Shown: positions 1 to 49,945, counted from the first letter of the stretch. The stretch is 64,000 nucleotides of DNA from Syngnathus acus (GCF_901709675.1 NC_051102.1:4251412-4315411), one strand, 5' to 3'. Numbers and translations: made by a program. Notes: generated by a model not told the origin, from the letters alone.

Positions 1-539
1 CCATTGTTTGGATTCTGCCACAGCTCTGTGCTGACTGTGCGTATTGCTTCATGCGTTTTGTGTTGTTCACATTCAATTTTCTCCGAGAAACACGAAGGCT
101 GCTTTAGAAAAGCTCATGTGGGCTCTGCATGTGCAAGCGTAGAAAAAACATAAAATCTCACTCAAATTTGCGCATTTTTAATTGAAGGTTGAGTGGAAAA
201 CATGCAAGCATATACTTTCTAATCATTATCATGTCACTAAGATTGCAATTTTGCTTGGCATTTTGATCTTTTTCTTGTTCAGTCCAATTGAGCTTTGATA
301 TGTAATTGATATTACGAGCAAAGATTCTGACCGCAAGGAATTTTATTTCAAAGCGTTTTAATCTTCAGTCTTTTAAAACTGACTTCTTCAGTCCTGGGCT
401 GCACAAATGGTGTCAATGCAGCCCTCTGAAATGTTTGATTCAACAAAACAAAAAGGGAAGGCTTCCTCACTTCATTTGGGTCTTTTGATCTTGTCATTAC
501 TCCTCTATCATTAGGAACCCACTGCCTCTGAATAAACTA

Positions 540-818
540 CCGTATTTTCCACACTATAAGGCGCACCTTCAATGAATGGCCCATTTTAAAACTTTGTCCA
601 TGTATAAGGCGCACCGGATTATAAGGCGCACCTTCAATGAATAGCCCATTTTAAAACTTTGTCCATATATAAGAAATATACATTTGGCCCGCGGGCCGGA
701 CTTTGGACACGCCTGCTGTAGTGGCTCAATATTGGTCCATATATAAGGCGCACCTGATTATAAGGCTTTTGAGAAAATTTGAGGTTTTTAGGTGCGCCTA
801 ATAGTGCGGAAAATACAG
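540..818. mobile_element. Palindromic MITE, copy 1 (type A)
   Basis: The ends are inverted (CCGTATTTTCC... / ...GGAAAATACAG) and flanked by TA, with internal repeats of the unit TATAAGGCGCACC. It contains an internal block TTTGGCCCGCGGGCCGGACT, which looks like a hAT-type element end. It lies in a ctnnd2 intron. TA flanks suggest a Tc1/mariner-type transposase, which is inference. Confidence 0.75.
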
Positions 819-1346
819 TACTAGGTTAAAAAAAAAAACCTGAAATGAACTTTGGGTGGGGTGATGGCAATAGTAAAGCCGGCATGCAACAGTGCAGACA
901 ACACCGGAATTGGCTTTAACCCAATGTCATCTCGGTGCAATAGCATCAACCCAAGTCAATAAAACTGTCCTCCGTAATCCACTCACCAAAACCTTTTCTA
1001 TTACCATTCGTCTCCTTTGCTCTCTCAATAACAGACTAATGTTGCTCCTAGGACTCATTCAGATGGATTTGTCCTCTTGACTGCCAAGGCAAGGCTAACC
1101 TGTAGACATCAATGCCATGAGATTTGCTGCAGGGTCATTAATTTTATATCCCCACTTGACTCAAGCTCCACTCTTAGGCCTGATGGACTAGATCCCAAAT
1201 AGCGGGTGCTAACTTGTCCTTGTCCCACGATCTCTCCACCCAATGATGATGCTTTTTTTTTTTTTTTTTTTTTAGCTTTGCCTTATGCAGTGTGGCACAG
1301 TCATGCTTAAAAATGTTTTTTTTTTTTTTTTTTTTGCCACATGCAG

Positions 1347-39460
<38,114 letters not shown>

Positions 39461-40565
39461 GGCCGAGGGCGGTGAGGGAGGAGCACATGAGCAGGACCAA
39501 TAGTCTATAATATAAAGTAGGAAAGACACCCACCTCTCTGTTCTTTAGTAGCATCATCAGTAGCAGGACATCTAAGTGCAAGATGGGGACCAAGATAGGA
39601 TGCAAACTGAACGGACACTGAACTCCTTCTAGTGACTTTAAGAGGAGGAGGATCGAGAGGAGGCAAAGAAGGACCGGAGGGTGGCGGAAGAGGCCTTGCA
39701 TGTGCATGCACACCACCACCAAAACTGACAGACATTTTCTTTCTGTGTTTAGTTTGTGACCAAACTGTTAGAAAGCCCGGCAGATGGAAAGATAATGACG
39801 TGCTGCGCTTGGAGGCCGCTTGGTAAAGAACGTAAGACTTGAATATTGAGTCACGAGTAAGATAAGTGACCAAAAAAAAAAAATATTAAGGCAAAGAGGA
39901 AAAATGGAAATGAAGGAAAGATTTCTGAAAGCGCGTGAAAGTTGTCACGAGTAGCTGAGAGAAACGTTTGTATATATGTGACATAGTAACTTGGCTTTTA
40001 GTAATGCGAAGCACAAGAAGCAGAGCTGTAGAACAAGTAGAACATCTGGTACACAAACTTTGTTTCTCTCTGTGGCTTCAGCGTGATGTATCCTCCTCCA
40101 GGCAAAGATTGCTTTTGGACGTTGTCATTTGTAACAGTATGTTTTTTTTTTTAAATTTTGTTTGTGATTCTACTTTATAAATTCTTGGTTGTATAATATT
40201 TGATGTACACTGTACATTTACTGGCGATGCATTGTGTATTTGTACATTGCAGTATTACCTGTGTCAGGGCTGCACCCAGCTCATTTCTTCACTATCCTGT
40301 CACTAGACCCTTTACACACACACACACACACACGCACACACACACACACACTATATGTACTACAACACACAGTAAAAATGCCTGTTAAAGCAGAAATAAG
40401 AATGGGTCACAGCACTCCATTGACTGCCTTATATATACAGTATAGTAGGATCTATTCTACGTGAATAAATTCATACTATGGTTTGTTCTTTAGGTAACAT
40501 ATAGTTAACCCTTCCATGAAAGCCCGGCCAGATTCGGAGTTCAAATAAAAAAAACTCCAAGATGT
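39461..40565 (+). other. ctnnd2: Probable ctnnd2 3'UTR
   Basis: Non-coding sequence follows the ctnnd2 stop. Plus-strand AATAAA signals occur at 40464-40469 and 40544-40549, and either could end the transcript. A (CA)n tract lies at 40313-40351. The true 3' end is inferred only; a longer UTR into the 41-43 kb region is possible. Confidence 0.4.
40313..40351 (+). repeat. (CA)n microsatellite in the ctnnd2 3'UTR
   Basis: A CA run with one CG interruption, about 850 bases after the ctnnd2 stop. Confidence 0.9.
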
Positions 40566-43500
40566 TAGTTAAGCGATATTGGTTTGTACGATTGTTCCAT
40601 TTCTCTTGAGATAAGAGGATTATTTGTAACAGTGAAAAAGATTATTCAGGGTTTTATTTTTTATTTTTCATAGTTACTCAATTTTGTCAATTTTTGTGTC
40701 ATTTTGTGAGCAAATTCAACATGCACGCAGTCTATTGTCTTTCACTCAAAATATGGCCAGGGTATGAACAATTATGGACCTACTAAGTGCAACATCCTAT
40801 AAACTCGATGGCGCTATTCTGATTTTAGCTGCTACCACCTCATTTTGTCTTTTAAAGATGACACATCAAGGTATAGCTTTAATTTAGCCATAGAGTTAAA
40901 ATGCAAGTAAAGCATTGATCTTATAAAAATTCAACACGAATGCCATCCATAGTCAATCATAGAGTGAAAAATACTTTATGATAAACCTGTCACCACCAAT
41001 AGACAGATACGTAGCTCGAACTTTAGAAATATAATTTAAATATACGATTGCTTCCGTGAGAATGAATGTCAAACTATCAAAACAACCAAGATGGGCACGC
41101 ATCAATCAAAATCAAAAACTCGCATAAACCTCCAGAAACCTACTGTTTGTATATTTATACATTCTTCTTTTTTTAGAACAAGTGAGCGCTTCATTTTAGT
41201 GCTCAGTGTGTACATAATAGTGCCAAACTCGGTTTCTGCAACCCCAGCCCCAACTCCGGCGGGCAGGGAACACATTTAATGGTTTAGTTGGGACATGCTT
41301 GTGGTTTTAACTTTGCCAGTTTGTAAATGCTTTGTTTTTCTGTCTTTTTTTTTCTTCTAAATTGTGGACTATTGACATGAAAGTTGAGTAACTGCAGTGG
41401 GACCAGAGAGAATTCCAAAAAACAAAACAAAAAATAAAAAAGGAGACAATTAAAACACTGAAAAGACAACTATACAACATTTCTTAATTTGTGTGTTATA
41501 AAATCAATGTTTGAAGTACAACAAAAGTTTTATGACGAATGGGTTGCAAATTCATGGTAGACTATTAATAGAGTACTGTTAATAGAGTATGAATATATAT
41601 TATATAAATATCTACTTTTTAATGTGCAGATGTGGATGTCACAGCAGCAACATTATGGCAGAAGACTTCTTGTAGGATGTTCACTTTTTACTTTCCTGGT
41701 CAACACACTGAATTGTCTATTTGTGCGGTAATGTTGCTATGTGGAGTAGATTAGATCGAGGCTTGCGGATCCTTGTTGCCACTCAAAACATCGATGATTC
41801 CAAAGTTCTTGAAACTGTATTGTCAGATGTGAGCTGCCACAAAGCAAAGCAAATGGGGACAAATGTGAATTTGCTCCCGCCTCCAAACACAATCTATTTA
41901 ATTGGTGGCATTAACCTTAACTGTCGCAAATTAAACTGAGACTAAATTGTGATTTTTTTTAATTATCTTTTTTCATTTTAATGAGGTTGTACAACTTGAC
42001 AAAGCTCTGTTTCTCCCTGTTAACTGTTTTTTGGAAGGCTTAGATTCCTGGGAAAAAAACACCGTAATTGTTGCCAGATTATTGACAATGTTGTATATGT
42101 CATTGTGATCCCGTGGCAGTCAAACCAACAGTAAGGACTTTATAGAGATATGACATTTGTGGTTTCAAACCAAACATGTTTTAAAAAGAGAAATGTGAAT
42201 CTTTATATGCCTCAAACTGATTGCAACTGCTCCAAAATATAAATGGTCCATTGAAGAGGAAACTGTGAGTTGTTCGTTTGTTGCCAGATCTGATTTCATT
42301 GTCTCATTTCAGTATGACAAATTCAGGACCCAAAAACTACTACAACGGGTAAAGATGCTGAAAAAGCACTGGCTGAAGACCCATTTTTATTTTCTGATTG
42401 GTCATCACAATTCAACCTAAGAATAGAGCAAATGGTGGTTGCCTACTGAAATCCAATTCTTGCATTATGGTGAAGACCTGAAAAGCTTCATAGCAACCTT
42501 GTGAGTTGCACAGATTGCATGTTTTGCTCTTCAGACTGCACATACAAGTGAGTATTCTACTCATTAAACCCTCTTGTCTTTATACAATAATATTAATAAT
42601 GGCAAAGATATACAACTGATATTTCCCCATATTCATATATAACTCAGTCAGACCTGGAACTTCAGATAATTGATCCCGCTGGTACATTACAACAATGTTC
42701 CTTCCAGTGACATCACTGGTAAAGACATCTTGAATGACAATGAATCTGAGGATTCTATTTTCATGCCCAGTCCAGCACAAAACCTGGCATTTGAACAGGG
42801 GTGTGTAGACTTTTTATATGCATTGTATTTGCCTTGCTGTTGGCTGGCAACTGGTCCCGGGTATAACCAGCCTGCAGCTCATCAATGACCGTATGAGAAT
42901 AAGATATGCATTTAGAAAACAGATGGATGTCACTTTATAATTGCCAGTCAAGGAACATTTCCATAATCAATGTAAACGAAGCAAATCATAAGTGACTGAA
43001 AGCTTTTTAATCTGTTGTGTGTGACATTGGCATTTTGTGTCAGTATTTCATCAGGACTCCTAAAAGGTTGCAAACAGTTGCAAATAGTAACGGAAAAAAT
43101 GTTCAAGACTGTTAAAACAGCTGGCGAATGTCTGGCTAACGTCTTTTTGCGTGTTTGCAACCTTAAACAAACCCTGATGAAAAATCAACATTGAGGCTGG
43201 CCGTGTACAAAACCTTGATAACAACCTTCGATGTTCAGTGATACATATTTTAATTTGGGAACCGATGAAGGTGCAGGTTTGAATGAATGAATTTGTTTCA
43301 ACATATAAACAATAAATCAAAGTGAAAGTCATGTAAATGATGACTTTGTTTGAGAATAGATATAAACAAAATACAATATAGGAGCAGAGGTGCAAGTTTA
43401 CACGTGTGACAAGGAGTGGAAAGAAGTAGGACCTATCCTGTCCTACCAGAGCTACAAATATGTGATTCTCAAGTAAAAACAGAACAAAACTTCATTCACG

Positions 43501-43669
43501 GTATTATCACACAATAGGCACCACATATAATTTGATACAATTTTAGAAATCTTTCTAAAGTCATGTGTACTGATGATCTTCCATGCCAGCAAGTCTTCCT
43601 TGTTGTGTGAGAGGGTGGATGGGACTGGTGAAAGAATGTTGGACTTAACTTTAGGTTTCTGCTTTTGTT
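40566..43669. other. Intergenic, no gene seen
   Basis: AT-rich sequence between the ctnnd2 3'UTR and the CCDC42-like gene. The reading frames are short and lack recognisable domains. It may include a longer ctnnd2 3'UTR on the plus strand or the 3'UTR of the minus-strand CCDC42-like gene. Confidence 0.5.
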
Positions 43670-43795
43670 TTTGCTTCATCCATCCATTTTTTTATACCGC
43701 CTGTCCCCACGGGGGTCGCGGCCGTGCTGGAGTTTATCCCAGCGATCATCCGGATTTGGGCGGGGGACACCCTGAACCGGTTGCATTTGCTTCAT
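43670..43795 (-). mobile_element. 5'-truncated SINE copy in the 3' end of the CCDC42-like gene
   Basis: The sequence 43680-43785 matches the tail half of the SINE at 24.7 kb (CCCCACGGGGGTCGCG, GGGGGACACCCTGAACCGGT). It is flanked by the 10-bp direct repeat TTTGCTTCAT (43670-43679 and 43786-43795). The tRNA-like head is missing, as in 5'-truncated retroposition. It supplies the present stop codon of the neighbouring gene. Confidence 0.8.
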
Positions 43796-44675
43796 ACTCT
43801 TTCAAAATCTCAAAATGGTCTAACATAAAAGAGTGGATATTTTCCAACTGTTTCTCCGTCTCATTCAAAGCCACACCCTGCTTATCGCCTAACTTTCCAC
43901 CGATCATCTCATAGAGGCTGAGTATGGACATTTTAATCTGTGCCAGCAGGTTCAGTTTCTTTGATGCAGTTTCCTCAATGCGTTTCCACTCTTTGAACCA
44001 AAATTCCACCTTGATTTTGGATTCGAACAATTCTGGCATTAGCTGGGTAAGCTCCATATCCAGCTCCTGTCTTTCCATCTCGTACTGTTTTTGCAAAGCC
44101 ATTTGTGTTTTCCTCTGCTGGTTAGTCTGCTCATAAGCTTCACCTTCTCTCTGAGACAGCTGGTCTTCAATACTGTAAAGACTCTCAATGTGATCTGTTA
44201 AAGTATCCTCATCTTCAAATGATGTCATGTTGACCAGTTTTTCCATGAACTGTTGATATATCGTATGTTGCTGCATCACATTCAGGCGCTCCTGTTTGAA
44301 TTCCCTCAGCTCCATACATTCTGTCATCAGAGTCTTAATCTGAGCCTCCTTTTGAAGCGCCACTTTTGCCTCATTATCCGCTTTGGTTGAGGCTTTATCA
44401 ACAATTTCATCCGCAAGAAACGGCTCCCTGCTTAAAAACACCTCTTCAACTTCACTTATTTCGTGGAGTAACTCATATTCACGCTCTTTCAAACTTTCCC
44501 ACTTCTCTTGGAGTTGCTCCGACTGCGCCTCGAGATCTTTCTCTTCTCGCCGTATCAGTATTTCAACGTAAATATCATCCCATTTAGTCCAGTCTTTATT
44601 CTTTTGCCTCGCTCGAACTTGTTGACTCCTTCCTTGAGAGGACTTTGCTTTCACCTTTGGGCTCTTTTTGGACAT
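43746..44675 (-). CDS. Single-exon coiled-coil protein, CCDC42/CFAP73 family
   Basis: An uninterrupted 309-residue frame starting MSKKSPKVKAKSSQG, rich in Glu, Lys and Gln, and predicted to be coiled coil over most of its length (about residues 35-230). The C-terminal part (FWFKEWKRIEETASKKLNLL, QIKMSILSLYEMI, VALNETEKQLENIHSF) aligns with the end of human CCDC42 ([20 protein letters not shown]...). Known family members act in sperm flagella and cilia. The family normally has several exons, so the intronless form here suggests an expressed retrocopy. The last 12 residues (ATGSGCPPPKSG) and the stop are encoded by a SINE insertion. Whether it is ccdc42, cfap73 or a fish-specific paralogue cannot be settled here. 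Confidence 0.82.
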   Translation of the reverse strand: MSKKSPKVKAKSSQGRSQQVRARQKNKDWTKWDDIYVEILIRREEKDLEAQSEQLQEKWESLKEREYELLHEISEVEEVFLSREPFLADEIVDKASTKADNEAKVALQKEAQIKTLMTECMELREFKQERLNVMQQHTIYQQFMEKLVNMTSFEDEDTLTDHIESLYSIEDQLSQREGEAYEQTNQQRKTQMALQKQYEMERQELDMELTQLMPELFESKIKVEFWFKEWKRIEETASKKLNLLAQIKMSILSLYEMIGGKLGDKQGVALNETEKQLENIHSFMLDHFEILKEYEANATGSGCPPPKSG

Positions 44676-45547
44676 TACACCTAATTAAATGGAACATTGA
44701 GTATTTTACAATACATAGATATATGGGCATATTATTTTGTGTACACAGTAGCAATATAATATATCATTTTACTTTATAATATGATGTACAGTGAATCAGA
44801 GATATGAAACACATACCGATATTATGTCATCCCTTTTTTCTACGCTGATGTTTTGGTGTGTACACTCCTTTAAATATTTATACACACTTTGTTACACCAT
44901 AATGATGACTCAAAGTTGTGACATCATCGTAGTTCGTTGGCATGAGCGTCATCACAGGCATTTATGGGGTTTTTGAACTAAGTAAACAAGACACTGAAGC
45001 ATTAAAAAAATATTGCCAGCTGCCACTGTCAGTGAAAAAAATGAAATAATAATTATTGTTATTATTATTATTTTGTGCCCACACTTTACCCCGTTTTGTG
45101 ACAACAGTAAATATCATTCAGCAATGAAGAAACTTCAAAATGTTTAATATTTATGGACTGATTCATCATGGAGTAAAAGAGGCAGAGAATGTTTTGTGAA
45201 TACATTGAGTGAATAAATTTACTAATAACAAAGAAATGTCAGAAGAGAAATATTCACTTCTGCAAGAAGTTCTCCCCCACTGTGAAAGCTGAGTTTATAG
45301 AACTTGGAAGTCCATTCATCCATCCAATTTTTTATACTGATAAATCTGTTTGGAATGGTGCCTAATTTGGAGCTTATTCCAGAAGAACTTGTGCAAAGGC
45401 AGACACCATGCTCAATTGCTCCACAGGGCCCATACTGTCTTTCAGTGAAATTTCACCGTCTCTACTTGCACAAAAGTCAAGTGAGTGAAATGCTACCCCA
45501 TTAGTCTGCTTGCAGAATGTAATCTCATAACTTGATTTGCTTCAGTC
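44676..45547. other. Intergenic; 5' side of the CCDC42-like gene and 3' side of ankrd33b
   Basis: AT-rich sequence with no supported gene. It should hold the promoter of the minus-strand CCDC42-like gene and the 3'UTR of ankrd33b, but I see no clear TATA box, CpG cluster or poly(A) signal that fixes either. Confidence 0.45.
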
Positions 45548-46195
45548 TCATCTTCGCCTTGTCGGTAATAAAAGTCTCTCCTCCTTCTTTCTCTCTATTC
45601 TCTTCATCTTGTAATCCCATTTTGGAATTTGAAGATGATTATAGTTGTTGTTCCGTCTGAGCTTTTCTGGTTTAAAACTGGGATCTGGGGCCTTGCAGAG
45701 CCTCACCTTTGGTATCACAATGCCCGGTCGCACGCTGCTCCTCCTTAGTAAATGAAGTGGTAGTAGACTCGCCCGCCTTATGGCCCCTTTGGATACAGCA
45801 GCCATGTCATCGAGCAGTTGAGGCTGGAGGCTGGCTCGCCGATCCCTCGCTTTGGGGATGAGGAGCACCCGTGAGTTCTGGAAAAATCTCTTGTAATTGT
45901 TCAACCTGTCCGGGCCAAGGCTCTTTAGCTCGGCCACCCTTTGCTTCCTGAGAATTTCCTGCACTGCGTAGCGCCGTTTTCCAACGCACGGTGGGCTTCC
46001 TGGACACACTGTCCGGCAGGATATAGCAATTAATGGACTCCTGAGACCAGTAGTGATCTGGACCATGTGCTCTAGAACACCATCATCCACAGGGTTCACC
46101 TTATTGTTAAGGTAAAATCTGTAAGGGCAGCAGGACAGAAGGTCAAGAGAACGTTTCCAGCAGGACTTTGGCTCTTCTGCCTTGGCAACCAGATC
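45548..46195 (-). CDS. ankrd33b: ankrd33b exon 5 (last coding)
   Basis: The exon encodes [76 protein letters not shown] and a basic end LLLPTRRR followed by a stop. Acceptor TTCCTCAG. Confidence 0.95.
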   Translation of the reverse strand, partial: DLVAKAEEPKSCWKRSLDLLSCCPYRFYLNNKVNPVDDGVLEHMVQITTGLRSPLIAISCRTVCPGSPPCVGKRRYAVQEILRKQRVAELKSLGPDRLNNYKRFFQNSRVLLIPKARDRRASLQPQLLDDMAAVSKGAIRRASLLPLHLLRRSSVRPGIVIPKVRLCKAPDPSFKPEKLRRNNNYNHLQIPKWDYKMKRIERKKEERLLLPTRRR

Positions 46196-49100
46196 CTGAG
46201 GAAGACAAATAGTACCATCAAAAAGCTGTTGTTTGTTTTTGTCTTATAAGGAGATTAAAGAAATGTAGGTCATGCTAACATGACTTGGTTTTGTTGGATG
46301 AGAAGCTGCTGCCAATTCAACAAATTTTCACTTTGCAACCTAATTATTTGAAATTCCATTATGTGTTAGAATTTGGGACAGTGTGTTTTCAAAGTTTTTT
46401 TTTTTATATTTAAGAATGACGTAATTATTTTTGTACAAAAACAATCAAATTATAGCTACTGTGACAACGGTTGATGACTTGAAAATTGCATCGACGACCT
46501 AGGAAAATCAATCAGTTGCACAAAAACCTAGAACCCAGTGTAAAAGCGTCCATTTGCTACCCTTTCACTATATCAGCTCTTAAATCACAGGTGTCAAACT
46601 CGAGGCCCGGGGGCCAAATACGGCCCGGCACATCATTTTATGTGGCCCGCGAAGACAAATCCGTGTGATTCAATTGCAAATTGTCTTCACTTTTAAAAAT
46701 ATCTTTTTTTTTTTTAAATATTTGACTAGTTTTTACTCGTCTGATTTGAAAACGAGTTATTTGTCAATTTGTTTTGTCGCTTATACTGTATATAATATGA
46801 GGTGCTCATACATTTTTTTGGGTTGACAGTCATAATGGCCCTCCGAAAGAAACTATGACTACAATGCGGCCCACGAAAAAAATGAGTTTGACACCCCTGT
46901 CTTAAATGATGCTGTTCAGCAAAATAATTGGCCACACTGTTACCCCTCCCAGGCTTTTCATGGCTAATTTATAGAATTGTGCAGCTTGTCTTGACTGTCA
47001 GCTTTGTAAGCAAAATGTTTCCATGTATGAAAAGTGCTCCGCATTAATTTTAAATATCATATATACTGCATTTGGGAATATAACATGAAAAATAATACTC
47101 ACCTCCAGCAAGGGCCACTCCAGGCTGAAGGAGTCACAGAACTGCTCAGCACAGGGCTTCATCATGACCAGATACATCAGGTAAGCCGTCTCATAGCGAC
47201 CAGTGAAGAGAGCCCACTCCCGTGGTGTCATTTTCCGCCCATTGTCTCTGGCTTGCATGTCTCCTCCTGGAAATGTAAACATCCATTTGTATGCTACTAT
47301 CCTTAATTCTGCATGCATCTTAAAAAGAAGCATGTTTTTTTTACATTGTAGAAGTACTTGGAGTTTACCAGCCAGCATGAGTGCTCTACAAGTGTCGGCC
47401 CGACCCTGCATCGCAGCCTTCATTAAAGCTGTGAAACCGTGACAGTTCCTCCTCTCAAGGTCCATCCCGGGGAAGTAGTTCAGCAAGTAATGAGAAATGA
47501 CCACGTGACCTGTACCCAACAGATAAGTAGCATTTGGTTGATGCCTTGCTTGTGACAATGTCAGAGATTCTGTTTTGTATTACGGTACCGTACTGCTGCT
47601 TTAACCTCACCAGCAGGGAAAATCAGGGTTTAGTTCTAAACCTGTGTGGACACCTTTCAGCATCAGTGATGAGTTTTAAAGAAAGTTTTTGTTTTGTCAT
47701 GAATAGGGATCAATAACGGTTTTAATGAAGCAGAAAATGAGTAAGTCCCACATCCCAGTGAGTCATTCATCATTGTTAGCAGATGAGAGACCAGGGCCGC
47801 ACGTCTGTTACGCAGACTGCATCTTTATGGAATCTTTTGCTTTAGTAAATGTGATAATTGAAAATGCAAGTACCATACAGCAGATCATGTCTCATTCTTC
47901 AAGGCGGGCACGTTTGAAAAGCCTCAGACTCAATTCCCTGCAGTAAAGTCTTCCTCTTTAAATAATGCATGAGTTAAGGAAGGAAAATAGTCATCTCAGA
48001 GATGAATGCACTTCCTGGATTGAGAAATGCTGAACGCATGCATCCCCGAAGTCATTTTTCAATTCTGTGAATACTTGTAAAATTAGGATGAGTAACTGAT
48101 AGTAACTCATTCAATCGATATGATTGATAATCTTCACATAAGACAAATAGCTGTTAGTGCATTGAGAATGACTTCTTTTTTTTTTAAAGTACGGAAATAC
48201 AGAAACCTAATTAAGTTCCACCTTCTAGTCCAGGTAAAAAATACACATAAAGGTACATGTGTAAATGTTTTAAAACACTGGCTCATTTGCACCTATTATT
48301 GGGGGGTCTGATTGCTCGTATGAATTGCAACAAGGTAATAAGTGTTTTTTTTTTTTCAAATGTACTTGAGGGGGGCATTTCTGATTACAAAGTGTCCTGT
48401 TTACCTGCTTGTGCTGCTGTAATAAGGGCAGTGTTACCCTCATTATCCTGCCAGTTGACATCAATGTAAGGACACTGGGCTAGGGCGATGACCACGTCCA
48501 CATAACCATAGTAACACGCTATAATCAGTGCAGACTGAAACACAAAAATGAGTTAAGTTTTCACAATTTGTACAAACGTAGCAGACGTTGAATCTGTAAG
48601 AAAGAGGTGACTCATTTCAAGACAAATTGTGGAATTCTTTGAATGATCACTTGCTGTTCTGGGCACAGAACATTTGAATGTTCCTGGTCCATTTGCTCTC
48701 AAATAAATGTTGAAAATAATGAAACCTTGTATATATAGAATCTGGTCTTTGAGGTGTCAATTAGTAATTAACAAACACTTGGGTAGGGGTAGCTAAAAAA
48801 AAAAATTTATACACACCGTATTTTCCGGACTATAAGGCGCACCTAAAAACCTCAAATTTTCTCAAAAGCCGACAGTGCGCCTTATAGTCCGGTGCGCCTT
48901 ATATATGGACCAAATGGAGAATGATGGATGGATGGAACTTTAACTTTTAAAGTTTACTGATCTATCTGGCTGTTTTGTACTTATTAAAGTAAGCTTTACA
49001 TGTTTATTTTGTGTATTGTGTGATATTAACATTATTGATATATTGTTATTGTTTTCACTATTTCAAGTTATTATATTGTGATTGCATTAATGGTGCGCCT

Positions 49101-49945
49101 TATAGTCCGGTGCGCCTTATATATGGACAAAGTTTTAAAATGGGCCATTCATTGAAGGTGCGCCTTATAGTCCGGAAAATACAGTAATATTGTGCATAGC
49201 CCAGCCGTTGTTTTCTTATTAGTCCTTAAAGTCTCTGACCAATATCAGTATATGTTATCCTTTACCTAGTATGTGTCGGGATTTAGCAAGCCTGTTAAAA
49301 GCTGAGGCCAATGCCAAGCTGCTTCTCAATGTGTCACTTCACAGTGGAACTTCCCATCTGTTACTCGGGGGATTAACCTAATATTCTGAATCCCGTGTCA
49401 ATTGGAAGCCATCATATTTCCATTTTGCAATGTTATAGTACACAAACACAACATTGTCGATAATATTTTGTTCAGGCCGTTCTTACTCTTCTGTTCCGGT
49501 CTGTCTCGTGTACTTCCTCCTCAGTCAGTCCTTGTCTGATCATGATTTTGACGATGATGGTGTTGTTATTGCAGCAAGCCTTAAAGAAGGATATCGGCTC
49601 TGGGCTCCCGCGACACGACGCGCGTTGACCGTCAGATCCCACTGAAGTGTCAAGCGGGTAGAAAGAATCGTCAGACGCAATGCTCCTTGTGTCAAAGTTA
49701 TCTGAGAGAGCCTCAAAATCCAGTTCCTCAAACTCCTGGTAGATATCATCCTCATCCTCCCAGTAATTTCGAGTGTAATCAGCTTCAGATTCTTCATGTT
49801 GTTCCGATTCCTCAATATCTTCGGTGTCCTTGTCGACCTCATTAAAGGACATGACAGGTGTGTCCATAGCAATTTTGCCCAGTCTGGCAACTCCATTCTC
49901 CTGAAGTTTTCCAGCTTCACCTTCTTTCTCTGTTATTAAAACCAT
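45548..49945 (-). CDS. ankrd33b: Ankyrin repeat domain protein 33B (ankrd33b), 5 exons
   Basis: Joined exons on the minus strand: 49945-49487, 48534-48405, 47509-47369, 47266-47103, 46195-45548, giving 513 residues (human about 494). The protein has an acidic N-terminus, the signature [17 protein letters not shown], about four ankyrin repeats, and a basic C-terminal region with [12 protein letters not shown] and HLQIPKW. All of these match remembered human ANKRD33B. All introns are GT-AG and phases agree. The start ATG at 49945 gives MVLITEKEG, comparable with human MVLLAG. The related ANKRD33 (panky) is a photoreceptor transcriptional co-repressor; the role of ANKRD33B is less defined. A MITE sits in intron 1 and a hAT-type MITE in intron 4. 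Confidence 0.95.
46578..46907. mobile_element. hAT-type MITE with 8-bp target duplication
   Basis: The element 46586-46899 has 17-bp inverted ends (left CACAGGTGTCAAACTCG, right inverse CAGGGGTGTCAAACTCA) and is flanked by the direct repeat TCTTAAAT. The GGCCCGGGGGCCAAATACGG sub-terminal motif and the 8-bp duplication fit the hAT superfamily. It is too short (314 bases) to encode a transposase. It lies in the intron before the last ankrd33b exon. Confidence 0.8.
47103..47266 (-). CDS. ankrd33b: ankrd33b exon 4
   Basis: The exon encodes [20 protein letters not shown] and [20 protein letters not shown], the last ankyrin repeat and its flank. Acceptor TTTCCAG, donor GTGAGT, phase 0 out. Confidence 0.95.
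47369..47509 (-). CDS. ankrd33b: ankrd33b exon 3
   Basis: The exon encodes [20 protein letters not shown] and [20 protein letters not shown], ankyrin repeats. Acceptor GGTACAG, donor GTAAAC, phase 1 in and out. Confidence 0.95.
48405..48534 (-). CDS. ankrd33b: ankrd33b exon 2
   Basis: The exon encodes [20 protein letters not shown] and [20 protein letters not shown], the first full ankyrin repeat, matching human. Acceptor TTTCAG, donor GTAAAC, phase 1 out. It is too short to be found as a long open frame. Confidence 0.95.
48816..49184. mobile_element. Palindromic MITE, copy 8 (third internal type)
   Basis: The ends match the other copies, but the middle is new: it has GGATGGATGG and a different AT-rich block ending TTGTGATTGCATTAATGG. 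The right flank is TA. It lies in the first intron of ankrd33b. Confidence 0.72.
49487..49945 (-). CDS. ankrd33b: ankrd33b exon 1
   Basis: The exon encodes an acidic N-terminus ([20 protein letters not shown]), [15 protein letters not shown] and the first ankyrin helix ending [10 protein letters not shown]. Donor GTAAGA, phase 0. Confidence 0.94.
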
